Shown: positions 1 through 6,997, counted from the first letter of the stretch. The stretch is 7,140 nt of DNA from an uncultured Collinsella sp. (GCA_900541025.1 UQIL01000048.1:1-7140), one strand, 5' to 3'. The notes: generated by a model not told the origin, from the sequence alone. A program made the numbers and translations.

Positions 1-4
1 AACA

Positions 5-27
5 GGAGGCCACTTAATGTGGCCTCC
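5..27 (-). terminator. Probable intrinsic terminator of the operon (T-tract cut by window edge)
   Basis: A perfect 9-bp inverted repeat, GGAGGCCAC / GTGGCCTCC, encloses a 5-base loop. It lies about 80 bases downstream of the tsaB-rimI-tsaD stop codon. Read on the minus strand the stem is followed by TGTT and then the window ends, so only the start of a possible U-tract is visible. On the plus strand no T-run follows the stem. The position after the last gene and the absence of any other terminator make it the likely end of the operon transcript. It could instead be a shared or bidirectional hairpin serving a convergent gene beyond the edge. Confidence 0.7.
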
Positions 28-108
28 GTCGTGAGCAGGACTGTAGAGCAGGAAAGTTCATATGCGGCCGTTGGCGCCCGGGCAGCGCCGGGGACCGCAC
101 CCGTACGA
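28..108. other. 3' trailer between last gene and terminator
   Basis: This 81-base spacer holds no convincing gene. It is GC-rich around 73-93, where GGCGC and GCGCC (73-77 and 85-89) or CCCGG and CCGGG (77-81 and 88-92) could form short, mutually exclusive hairpins. Neither has a following T-run, so neither looks like a terminator. It is probably just the 3' untranslated part of the operon mRNA. Confidence 0.5.
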
Positions 109-2493
109 CTACAGCGTCATGTTCGGATCGGCATCGACGTCGAACGGCGAGATTTCGCCTCGGTCGAATTTACGGCGAGCGACCTCCGCGATCATGGCTG
201 CGTTATCGGTACAGGCAGACAAGGGCGGCACCGTTACGCGAATCCCCTGACGCCCAAGCTTCTTGATCATCATCTCGCGCAGATGCGGGTTGGCCGAGAC
301 GCCGCCACCGATGCAGTATTCCTTGCATCCGGTAGCGTGCAATGCGTTTTTGGCCTTCTTGTACTGCACGTCAAAGACAGCCGCCTCAAACGAAGCTGCC
401 AGATCGGGCAGGTGAATCGTGCGCCCGGCCTTGGTCTCCTGTTCAATGTAGAGCGTCACAGCGGTTTTAAGGCCCGAAAGCGAGAAGCGGTAGTCCCCCC
501 TGCTGTTAAGCGCGCGAGGAAAATCGATCGCCTTGGGGTTGCCCGTCTCGGCAAGCTTGGAGATGATGGGGCCGCCGGGATAGCCCAGGCCCAGTGCCTT
601 GGCTACCTTGTCGAAGGCCTCGCCCACAGCGTCGTCGAGCGTCTCACCGAGCACCTCGTAGTCGCCCCACGCCTTCACGTGCACAAGCATGGTGTGCCCA
701 CCCGAGACAAGCGTGAAGATAAACGGCGGTTTGAGGTCGGGTTGCGCCAGCAGGTTGGCAAACAGGTGCCCCTCCAGATGGTTGACGCATACGAGCGGCT
801 TACCGGCAGCGTAGGCAAAGCCTTTGGCAAAGGCAACGCCCACCACGAGGGCGCCCACCAGGCCCGGACCCTGTGTCACGCCCACGGCGGCAAGCTCGCT
901 GGGAGCAATGGCTCCACCCTCAAGACCAAGCGATGCTGCGGCATCCTCGAGCGCCGCATCCACGACACTCACAATCACCTCAACGTGTTTGCGCGAGGCG
1001 ATCTCGGGCACCACGCCGCCAAAGCGGGCATGAAAATCAATCTGTGTCGACACCTGGTTGGCCAGCATATTGCCATCCGCATCGATAATCGCCACGGCCG
1101 TCTCGTCGCAGGAACTCTCGATAGCGAGCACCAGGCGGCGGCGCTCAATTTCGGCGCGCTCCCCCTCGGAGCGCCCAGGCGCAGGCAGCGGCCATACGCG
1201 TTGCTCGGCTGCCGTCGGCTCGGGCGAGGCGTTATCGACCGGAAGTACGAGGGGAAGTGGGGCCGTCATGACGATGGCGTCTTTGCCGACACCGTAGTAG
1301 CCACGACGACGACCCACCTCGGTAAAGCCCAGAGCGGCATAGAGCGCAATCGCGCCCTCGTTGCCGTCCTCGACCTCGAGCGAAGCCGTGGTGCAGCCGA
1401 GCATCTGGGCATCATAGCTCACATGCGACAGCAGCTTGCGGGCAATGCCCTCACGGCGATGTGCCGAGTCGACGGCGACATCCAGAATCTGCACATCACC
1501 GTCCACGACCATACCGCCGGCAAGGCCCAGCAGCTTGCCGTCGTCGTGTGCCACCCACCAACTACGCGGCGCAGCGACGTCCTCGCCCAGTTCGGACAGG
1601 AACATGCCCGGCGTCCACGCCTCGTGTCCGGCACCTTCAAAGCAGGCAGCCTCTAGCGCGCTCGCGCCCTCGGCATCCGCCGCGCCCATGGGACGGAACT
1701 GCAGATGACGACCGGCGAGCTCATCGGCAACGCCCGTAATTTCGCTCTGCGCACTCTCGGCAAGACCAAGACGCTTGCGCTCGTTTTCCTCGGCATCCGA
1801 AAGGCGCGTGTAAATCGGCAGGACGCGAGCCGGATCGCCGTCACCCGCAGCGTGCGCGAGCAGCAAGCCCTCGCCCGAAGGCCACCACAGGTCGCGCTCC
1901 ACGCAGCGGGCGGTCTCGTCCTCACCCAGCAGCTTGCCATAGCGCACGAGACCGTCACCGGTCAGCTGAACCTGGTCCCAGTCCGCTGCTCGGCGCCACT
2001 CATCGAGCGCCACGGCGGCCTTGACCACGTGTTCGCGCTCAAATTGACGCTCGGGACCCTCATCGCCCAGCATATATAGTGCCGGATATACCTCACCGCG
2101 CATGGCATCGGCCAAGATACCAAGCTTGCCGCGCACGCCAGCCTTCCACGCCGTCCAAGCGCAAGCGTCGAGCGTCGACACGCCCAGCAGCGGAACATTG
2201 GCACCGCGCGCGAGGCCCTTGGCAGTGGAGATGCCGATGCGCACACCCGTAAACGACCCCGGGCCGCGGCCGACCACGTAGCAACCAACATCGCTGCGAT
2301 CCAGACCGACTTGAGCCAGCACGCCATCAACGGTATTCACGAGCTCAACGTTGGCGTGACGGCGACACATGTGGTCGCCACTCACGAGCTTCGTCTCGCC
2401 CGTCTGCCCATCAATCCAGCTTGCCGCGCAGGCAAGCATGTCGGTCGAGGTATCGAGCGCCACCACCAGCGCGTTGTCGTTATGCAAGCTCAT
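109..2493 (-). CDS. Three-domain fusion TsaB-RimI-TsaD: t6A tRNA modification plus S18 N-acetyltransferase
   Basis: This 794-residue cytosolic protein joins three normally separate enzymes. Residues 1-230 are TsaB, the non-catalytic partner of TsaD, with GRGPGSFTGVRIG at 75-87 and the typical C-terminal PIYTRLSDAEENE at 226-238. Residues about 262-412 are a GNAT acetyltransferase of the RimI type (S18 N-terminal alanine acetylation). It has the acetyl-CoA loop RREGIA at 346-351, a LEV motif with candidate base Glu373, Tyr385 in ALYAALGF, and a YY pair at 399-400. Residues 454-794 are a full-length TsaD, which transfers threonylcarbamoyl to A37 of tRNA. It shows ESSCDET (459-465), metal ligands His572 and His576 in NHLEGH, VSGGHT (596-601), GGGVSAN (729-735) and Asp763 in TDNAAM. 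A Pro/Glu/Arg-rich linker joins RimI to TsaD. The ATG at 2493 is chosen because AAGG lies 9 bases upstream; an in-frame TTG at 2511 would add six residues. It overlaps tsaE by 14 bases. All three domains look intact. Confidence 0.95.
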   Translation of the reverse strand: MSLHNDNALVVALDTSTDMLACAASWIDGQTGETKLVSGDHMCRRHANVELVNTVDGVLAQVGLDRSDVGCYVVGRGPGSFTGVRIGISTAKGLARGANVPLLGVSTLDACAWTAWKAGVRGKLGILADAMRGEVYPALYMLGDEGPERQFEREHVVKAAVALDEWRRAADWDQVQLTGDGLVRYGKLLGEDETARCVERDLWWPSGEGLLLAHAAGDGDPARVLPIYTRLSDAEENERKRLGLAESAQSEITGVADELAGRHLQFRPMGAADAEGASALEAACFEGAGHEAWTPGMFLSELGEDVAAPRSWWVAHDDGKLLGLAGGMVVDGDVQILDVAVDSAHRREGIARKLLSHVSYDAQMLGCTTASLEVEDGNEGAIALYAALGFTEVGRRRGYYGVGKDAIVMTAPLPLVLPVDNASPEPTAAEQRVWPLPAPGRSEGERAEIERRRLVLAIESSCDETAVAIIDADGNMLANQVSTQIDFHARFGGVVPEIASRKHVEVIVSVVDAALEDAAASLGLEGGAIAPSELAAVGVTQGPGLVGALVVGVAFAKGFAYAAGKPLVCVNHLEGHLFANLLAQPDLKPPFIFTLVSGGHTMLVHVKAWGDYEVLGETLDDAVGEAFDKVAKALGLGYPGGPIISKLAETGNPKAIDFPRALNSRGDYRFSLSGLKTAVTLYIEQETKAGRTIHLPDLAASFEAAVFDVQYKKAKNALHATGCKEYCIGGGVSANPHLREMMIKKLGRQGIRVTVPPLSACTDNAAMIAEVARRKFDRGEISPFDVDADPNMTL

Positions 2494-2986
2494 CTTGTAC
2501 AGCCTTATCAATCAAATGGGAAAGCTCCATTGCGCGGTCACCGTGTGCCTCGAGCGTTATCGTTCGCACATCGCTGTCGCCCTCATCACGCTTGAGCGTC
2601 ACCGAAAGATACTCATCCGTCAGCTCGTCCTGGAATTGTTCGCCCCATTCCAGCAAGCAAGCACCCTCATAGCCCAGCACATCGAAAATGCCCGTATCCT
2701 CGAGCTCGTAGGCATGCTCCAGGCGGTATAGATCAAAGTGAAACAGCGGAATACGACCTTGATCGTGAACGGCCATGAGCGCAAACGTAGGGCTCGTAAC
2801 CATATGCTCATCGCCCAGCCCGCGCGAGACGCCCTTGGTAAAGTGAGTTTTGCCCACTCCCAGGCCACCGGTCAGGATGAGCACATCGCCGTCCTCAAGG
2901 CACGGTGCAATTAGCTCGCCAAAGTACTCCGTATCGGCAGCGCAAGTTGTTTTGTAAGTACCTACCCCCAGGCGCTCCAGGGACAT
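2480..2986 (-). CDS. tsaE: TsaE, ATPase of the t6A tRNA-modification complex
   Basis: TsaE (YjeE family) is the P-loop ATPase that binds the TsaB-TsaD pair and is needed for repeated cycles of t6A37 synthesis in bacteria. The 168-residue length is slightly above the usual 150-160. Visible motifs are Walker A GGLGVGKT (40-47), the SPTF segment (65-68), HFDLYRL (83-89) and LLEWGEQF (111-118), all family hallmarks in the correct order. The ATG at 2986 follows AAGGAG by 5 bases. The gap to the upstream glycosylase stop is 12 bases. The last 14 bases overlap the start of the tsaB-rimI-tsaD fusion, which argues for translational coupling of all bacterial t6A complex proteins. The last 25 residues or so are family-variable. 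Confidence 0.96.
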   Translation of the reverse strand: MSLERLGVGTYKTTCAADTEYFGELIAPCLEDGDVLILTGGLGVGKTHFTKGVSRGLGDEHMVTSPTFALMAVHDQGRIPLFHFDLYRLEHAYELEDTGIFDVLGYEGACLLEWGEQFQDELTDEYLSVTLKRDEGDSDVRTITLEAHGDRAMELSHLIDKAVQDELA

Positions 2987-2998
2987 ATATGCTCCTTA

Positions 2999-3619
2999 TT
3001 ATTCCGAGGCGTCCTCTGGTGCGGGATGTCGCTCCAGATAGTCGCCCAGCATCTTAAAGTCTTCCTCCAGCAGCTCCTGCCACGCCGGATTGCGCAGCGC
3101 TGCTGCCGGATGAAAAGTGGGCATTACTACAAAATGCCCCATCTGGTGGAACCTGCCGCGCAGCTTAGTAATGCCAATCTCGGTCTTAAGCACAAAGTGC
3201 GTCGCGGGGTTGCCGAGCGTCACGATAATATCAGGCCAGATGCTTCGAATCTGCTCACGCAAAAACGGCGAGCAAGCCAGCACTTCCTCGGGACGCGGAT
3301 TGCGGTTTCCCGGCGGGCGGCACTTAAGCACGTTGGCAATGTAGACGTCTTCGCGTTTGAGCCCCGCCAGCGACAAAATGCCGTTGAGGTCCTCGCCTGC
3401 CGCCCCCACAAAGGGCTCGCCCTGCAAATCCTCATTGCGGCCCGGCGCCTCACCAATAAACATCACGCGAGCGCGGGGGTTTCCCACGCCAAACACGATA
3501 TTGTGACGCGACTGGTAGAGCTGGCAGAGGTGACAATCGCCCAGAACGGCCTCAATTTCCTCGAGTGCGACCTCACGTGGTGCCTGATGGGTATGGCCGG
3601 GGATGTGCATGACGCCCAT
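2999..3619 (-). CDS. Family 4 uracil-DNA glycosylase with iron-sulfur cluster
   Basis: The protein should excise uracil from DNA, starting base-excision repair of deaminated cytosine. At 206 residues it matches the Thermus-type family 4 enzymes. Four cysteines in the family arrangement, Cys29, Cys32, Cys100 and Cys116, should hold a 4Fe-4S cluster. Motif 1 is GEAPGRNED (56-64), followed by EPFVGAAG (68-75), the NVLKCRPPGNRNP segment around 96-108, and the second active-site motif FHPAAALRN (169-177). The ATG at 3619 is favoured over an in-frame ATG at 3610 because GGAG sits 5 bases before it. That ribosome binding site overlaps the TAG stop of alr (TAGGAG), so the two genes are tightly linked. 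A repair gene between alr and tsaE is not the usual content of this cluster. The bases and motifs show no sign of recent damage. Confidence 0.94.
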   Translation of the reverse strand: MGVMHIPGHTHQAPREVALEEIEAVLGDCHLCQLYQSRHNIVFGVGNPRARVMFIGEAPGRNEDLQGEPFVGAAGEDLNGILSLAGLKREDVYIANVLKCRPPGNRNPRPEEVLACSPFLREQIRSIWPDIIVTLGNPATHFVLKTEIGITKLRGRFHQMGHFVVMPTFHPAAALRNPAWQELLEEDFKMLGDYLERHPAPEDASE

Positions 3620-3627
3620 AGCGGCTC

Positions 3628-4773
3628 CTACACGTAGACCTTGTCGAGACGCATGCCAAAGCCGCAGGCGACCTCGTAGTTAATCGTTCCGCGCAGTCGG
3701 GCCATCTCGTCCATAGTGATCTCGGCATCGCCATCGCGGCCGACAATGATCATCTCGTCACCATACTCGGCCTCGGGAATCTCGTGTGCCGGGTTGGACT
3801 GAATGGCGACCATAAACTGGTCCATGCAGATATTGCCAACCTGATGCACACGCTCGCCGCGATACAGCACATCCATACGATTGGAAAGCGTACGCGATAG
3901 GCCATCGGCATAACCGATCGGCAGCGTGCAGATCTGAACGCGCGTACGCGGTACGCGGTAGGTAAAACCGTAGCCCACGCCCTCACCCATCGCAGGGTGT
4001 GCCACGCGCGTCACACGCGCATGGACGCTCATAACGGGATCAAGCTGCATCACGCGGCCACTCAGCTCGCACGGCTGCATGCCATACAAGCCAACGCCGG
4101 CGCGAATCATATCAAAATGCATCGAAGGGTCGAGCATCGAGGACGGCGTGTTGGCGCAGTGCACGATACCGCACTCAAAGCCCGCATCCTTAATGGCCTG
4201 AACGGCCTCGGTAAAGCGCTGACACTGCAGTTTGTAGTCCCAGCCCGAAGGTTCATCGGCCGTGGCGAAGTGCGTAAATACGCCGTCGCACTGAATACCG
4301 CGATGGAAATTAATACCGCGGACAAAGTCAAGTACCTGCGTGTAGTGAACGCCGATACGATTCATGCCCGTCTCGATGGCGAGATGATACTTGCCCACTT
4401 TGCCCGCCGCGACGGCACATTCGCCATACGCAAGAGCAAAGTCAGACGTATAGACCGAGGGCATGATATCAAACTCGAGCAACGTCGGAATGGCCTCGAT
4501 AGGCGGCTCGCTTAGGATGAGGATGGGTTTCGTAATCCCGCCCTGTCGGAGCTCAACGCCCTCGTTAACCGTCGCCACGGCAAACATGTCGGCACCGGCC
4601 GAATACATGATCTTGGCGCACTCAACAGCTCCATGACCATAAGCATCGGCCTTAACCACGCAGCACAGGCGCTGACGTGGATTCAGCAAATTCTTATAGG
4701 CCCTCGTGTTGCGACGGAGCGCCCCGCGGTCGATCTCGACCCAGGACCAGCGCGTCAAATCGGCTTTATTCAT
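3628..4773 (-). CDS. alr: Alanine racemase
   Basis: This PLP enzyme interconverts L- and D-alanine in the cytosol and supplies D-Ala for peptidoglycan. Its 381 residues fit the family. The N-terminal TIM barrel carries the PLP lysine Lys41 in VVKADAYGHG, the TGMNRIGV segment (135-142) and the phosphate-site stretch IRAGVGLYG (223-231). The C-terminal beta-domain supplies catalytic Tyr268 in GVGYGF from the opposing subunit, PIGYADG (285-291), ICMDQ (315-319) and TINYEV near the end. It begins 2 bases after the nnr stop codon. No good Shine-Dalgarno is seen at normal spacing: AAGGG lies 14 bases away and GGA about 9. Translation therefore probably relies on ribosomes finishing nnr. Biosynthetic rather than catabolic use is inferred from the housekeeping context. 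Confidence 0.96.
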   Translation of the reverse strand: MNKADLTRWSWVEIDRGALRRNTRAYKNLLNPRQRLCCVVKADAYGHGAVECAKIMYSAGADMFAVATVNEGVELRQGGITKPILILSEPPIEAIPTLLEFDIMPSVYTSDFALAYGECAVAAGKVGKYHLAIETGMNRIGVHYTQVLDFVRGINFHRGIQCDGVFTHFATADEPSGWDYKLQCQRFTEAVQAIKDAGFECGIVHCANTPSSMLDPSMHFDMIRAGVGLYGMQPCELSGRVMQLDPVMSVHARVTRVAHPAMGEGVGYGFTYRVPRTRVQICTLPIGYADGLSRTLSNRMDVLYRGERVHQVGNICMDQFMVAIQSNPAHEIPEAEYGDEMIIVGRDGDAEITMDEMARLRGTINYEVACGFGMRLDKVYV

Positions 4774-4775
4774 GA

Positions 4776-6392
4776 TTAGTCATCCGACCCTTCGTCCATG
4801 ATTCCCAGATCTTCGAGCGCATCCTTTGCCGCCAGTTCCATGGCAGGACCGATCAAGTCGATAAGATCGGTCGCGATGACGCTCTTCTCACCATACTCCG
4901 TCGCCGCGGCAAAACCGGCGTAGCTGTGAAGTGCGACGGCGTACGAATACAGCAACTCCCAACGATCCATCTCGTCGCGCATGGTGGCAAGCGTGCCGGC
5001 CAAAATACCCGCGAGAACATCACCCGAACCGGCAGTTGCCAGAGAAGCCGGACCCGAGAGCGGCAGCAGCACACGCTCAACGCCACAGATAGCCGTCGTC
5101 GGCCCCTTGGCAATGACAACCAGGTTGTCGGAGCCTGCAGCCCAGACAACCTTCTGCGCGGCCGCAATCGCGGTACCAAGGTCGTTCACCTCGTCACCGG
5201 CAACCAGACGCGAAAGCTCACGATAGTGCGGCGTCATAACCAACGGCTGCTCGCGACGATACATCTCGGGATTACTATCAATACCGTCAATGGCAATCTT
5301 AGCAAGGCAGTTGAGTGCATCGGCATCCAAAATAAGCGGTACATCAAGCTCGAGCAAGCCCGAAACCACCTGCATAGCGCCGGCAGATGTCGTCATACCG
5401 GGACCGCACAGTACACAGCTGTACTTCTTTGCAATCTCGCACACAGTCATGCGCGCAGCGGCGCCAAAGGAGCCGCGGGAATCAGACGGAATAGCAAAGA
5501 CGGGAATCGAAGGAAGTGCCATGCGAATAAGATTGGCGCAGGCGTCAGGAGCCGCGACTGCCACGTAACCAGCACCCGCGCGAGCTGCAGACTTGGCCGC
5601 CATAATGGCAGCACCAGGATATTGCGCAGATCCGGCGACAATAAGCACAGAGCCACGGGAATACTTATCGATATTCGTAGGTAGTGGGGCAAAGTAATCA
5701 ACTAAGTCACCGGGCTCGACAATCTCGGCGGCGTGGTCGACATCATCGATGACCTCGTCAAGACGGTCGTAAAGATTGCCGCAGATCAAATCGCCAGCAT
5801 ACTCAGGACCATCAGCGCTATACAGACCAATCTTGGGCGCAATCATCGTCACCGTATGCTCGGCACGAATGCAGTCGTCATCAACAACGCCCGTCTCGGC
5901 ATTCAGGCCCGAGGGAACATCAATGGATACGACACAATCGGCGCATTCATTGACCGTAGGAATCCAGATGGAGAAAGGCGCACGCAGATTTCCGTGGAAA
6001 CCGGTACCAAAAATGGCATCGACAACAACATCGGCCTTATCGATCAAAACCTCGAGTTCGTCACGCGAGGGGCCGACGCAAACGTGCACATCGCGGCCGG
6101 CAGTACGACGAGCAACATGACGTGCCAGAGCAGCAGGAATCTCATCCGGCTCAACCGGAGAAACGATATCCACGTCCACACCCTTATGGCTCAGGATATC
6201 GGCGGCAACCCAACCGTCGCCGCCATTATTACCAAAACCGACCAGAACGAGAACCCGATCGGGATTGAGCTTCAAGACCTCGTTGGCGGCAAACTCACCC
6301 CCTAGCTCCATAAGCTCGGCCTTCGAAGTCCCTTCGCGTTCGATGATATCCTCGAGACGAACGACTTCTTCGGTACTCAAAACCGGTTTCAT
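4776..6392 (-). CDS. nnr: Bifunctional NAD(P)H-hydrate repair enzyme (epimerase and dehydratase)
   Basis: Nnr repairs NADHX and NADPHX, hydrated forms of the reduced cofactors. The N-terminal YjeF_N domain (about 1-215) epimerises R to S forms, and the C-terminal ribokinase-like domain (about 235-525) dehydrates the S form using ADP or ATP. Epimerase motifs are GFGNNGGDG (52-60), DAIFGTG (125-131) and IDVPSGLN (157-164). Dehydratase motifs are KYSRGSVLIVAGS (243-255), RAGAGYV (271-277), GPGM (330-333), LDADALN (355-361), KGPTT (429-433) and GSGDVLAGI with Asp458 (456-464). The motif usually written TPHPGE is TPHYRE here (387-392). The 538-residue length is slightly long for a two-domain Nnr, with an acidic C-terminal tail. 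ATG at 6392 directly abuts the acpS stop (TAGATG), with AGGAG 5 bases upstream. Confidence 0.95.
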   Translation of the reverse strand: MKPVLSTEEVVRLEDIIEREGTSKAELMELGGEFAANEVLKLNPDRVLVLVGFGNNGGDGWVAADILSHKGVDVDIVSPVEPDEIPAALARHVARRTAGRDVHVCVGPSRDELEVLIDKADVVVDAIFGTGFHGNLRAPFSIWIPTVNECADCVVSIDVPSGLNAETGVVDDDCIRAEHTVTMIAPKIGLYSADGPEYAGDLICGNLYDRLDEVIDDVDHAAEIVEPGDLVDYFAPLPTNIDKYSRGSVLIVAGSAQYPGAAIMAAKSAARAGAGYVAVAAPDACANLIRMALPSIPVFAIPSDSRGSFGAAARMTVCEIAKKYSCVLCGPGMTTSAGAMQVVSGLLELDVPLILDADALNCLAKIAIDGIDSNPEMYRREQPLVMTPHYRELSRLVAGDEVNDLGTAIAAAQKVVWAAGSDNLVVIAKGPTTAICGVERVLLPLSGPASLATAGSGDVLAGILAGTLATMRDEMDRWELLYSYAVALHSYAGFAAATEYGEKSVIATDLIDLIGPAMELAAKDALEDLGIMDEGSDD

Positions 6393-6932
6393 CTATGCTC
6401 CTAGCGTATCTTGCGAAGCATCGCCCAGGTGCTCCGTCAATGCTGAATTCTGCAGCTGCTCAAGCTCATCTAAAACAGAGCGAGCCTCTTTAAATGTCTG
6501 CGCTACGCGTTTCTTGGTGCTCACCTTTTCCTCTTTTGGCTTAGGCCGAGCATCTTCGGTAATCGCGATGGCATTCGCAACGGCCAAATCTCCTGTAAGC
6601 GTAATGGAAAGAGCGACTTCAACAACACCCAGTTCTTGAGCGATCTCGAGAGCACGGCCCGAAAGCAGCGCCTTCGGTTTGCCGAGTTTATCACGCGTAA
6701 CCGAAACATCCTTGCGAGCCACGCCTTGACTAAAACCCGTGCCGAGAGCTTTAAGTACCGCCTCGCGCGAAGCAAAGCGGCTCGCATAGTGAGCAGCGGG
6801 ACGCGATGATGCATCGCAATACGCACGCTCTTCTTCGGTAAACACACGCCGAGCAAACGACGGCGTCTTTTCAAGAATTGATTTCATGCGGGAAATCTCG
6901 ACGATATCAACGCCGATACCAGCTTCAGCCAT
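6393..6932 (-). CDS. acpS: Holo-[acyl-carrier-protein] synthase with C-terminal extension
   Basis: AcpS moves 4'-phosphopantetheine from CoA to the active serine of acyl carrier protein, switching on fatty acid synthesis in the cytosol. The core (residues about 1-127) has GVDIVEI with Mg-binding Asp9 (7-13), the helix RFASREAVLKALGTG (52-66) with Glu57 and Lys61, and DKLGKPK (81-87). The usual Lys-Glu-Ala reads Arg-Glu-Ala here. AcpS is normally about 120-130 residues; this one has 179, the extra 50 being a charged Lys/Glu-rich, probably helical tail (128-179). The start at 6932 is chosen because GGAGGT at 6937-6942 sits 4 bases before it. The earlier in-frame ATG at 6944 overlaps that same ribosome binding site and would add only four residues. 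It is the first gene of the operon, behind its own promoter region. Confidence 0.93.
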   Translation of the reverse strand: MAEAGIGVDIVEISRMKSILEKTPSFARRVFTEEERAYCDASSRPAAHYASRFASREAVLKALGTGFSQGVARKDVSVTRDKLGKPKALLSGRALEIAQELGVVEVALSITLTGDLAVANAIAITEDARPKPKEEKVSTKKRVAQTFKEARSVLDELEQLQNSALTEHLGDASQDTLGA

Positions 6933-6936
6933 GTTC

Positions 6937-6942
6937 ACCTCC
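6937..6942 (-). promoter_or_regulatory. Ribosome binding site deciding the acpS start
   Basis: GGAGGT, a near-perfect Shine-Dalgarno sequence, lies 4 bases before the ATG at 6930-6932. The alternative ATG at 6942-6944 shares its last base with this site and has no comparable purine run of its own at useful spacing. This supports the shorter protein beginning MAEAGIGVD. Confidence 0.85.
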
Positions 6943-6961
6943 ATATCGCACAGACTAAGTT

Positions 6962-6991
6962 ATTGTAGCCCGTTCGCAGAAGATGCGACAA
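6962..6991 (-). promoter_or_regulatory. Candidate proximal promoter of the acpS operon
   Basis: On the minus strand TTGTCG (6986-6991, 4 of 6 match to the -35 consensus) is followed after 18 bases by TACAAT (6962-6967, 5 of 6 match to -10). A transcript would start near 6955, leaving a leader of about 22 bases that just accommodates the acpS ribosome binding site. A 5-bp palindrome lies in the spacer and overlaps the -35. The assignment is by consensus match only. Confidence 0.55.
6974..6988. promoter_or_regulatory. Small palindrome in the promoter, possible operator
   Basis: TCGCA and TGCGA form a perfect inverted repeat around a 5-base centre (6974-6978 and 6984-6988). It lies between the candidate -35 and -10 and overlaps three bases of the -35, where a bound repressor would block polymerase. 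I cannot match it to a known regulator, and a 5-bp repeat can occur by chance. Confidence 0.3.
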
Positions 6992-6997
6992 ACGAGG

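Noticed and set aside
73..93. GC-rich short inverted repeats after tsaD as a second terminator
   Set aside because: The stems are only 5 bp, compete with each other and have no T-tract on either strand; the 9-bp hairpin at 5-27 is the better candidate.
1129..1167. Purine-rich GAGGGGGAG (minus strand, 1159-1167) in the RimI-TsaD linker as an internal ribosome binding site for a separate TsaD
   Set aside because: The nearest possible start, a GTG at 1129-1131, lies about 27 bases downstream, too far for use, and no ATG is nearby. It encodes linker residues and may at most be a relic.
19..1656. Long plus-strand open frame of 545 codons opposite the tsaB-rimI-tsaD fusion
   Set aside because: It is antisense to a gene with unmistakable conserved motifs, resembles no family I know, starts inside the left terminator hairpin, and is explained by high third-position GC reducing stop codons on the opposite strand.
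4926..6305. Plus-strand open frames of 252 and 190 codons opposite nnr
   Set aside because: They are shadows of the conserved nnr frame, lack plausible ribosome binding sites and domain motifs, and have compositions typical of antisense translation.
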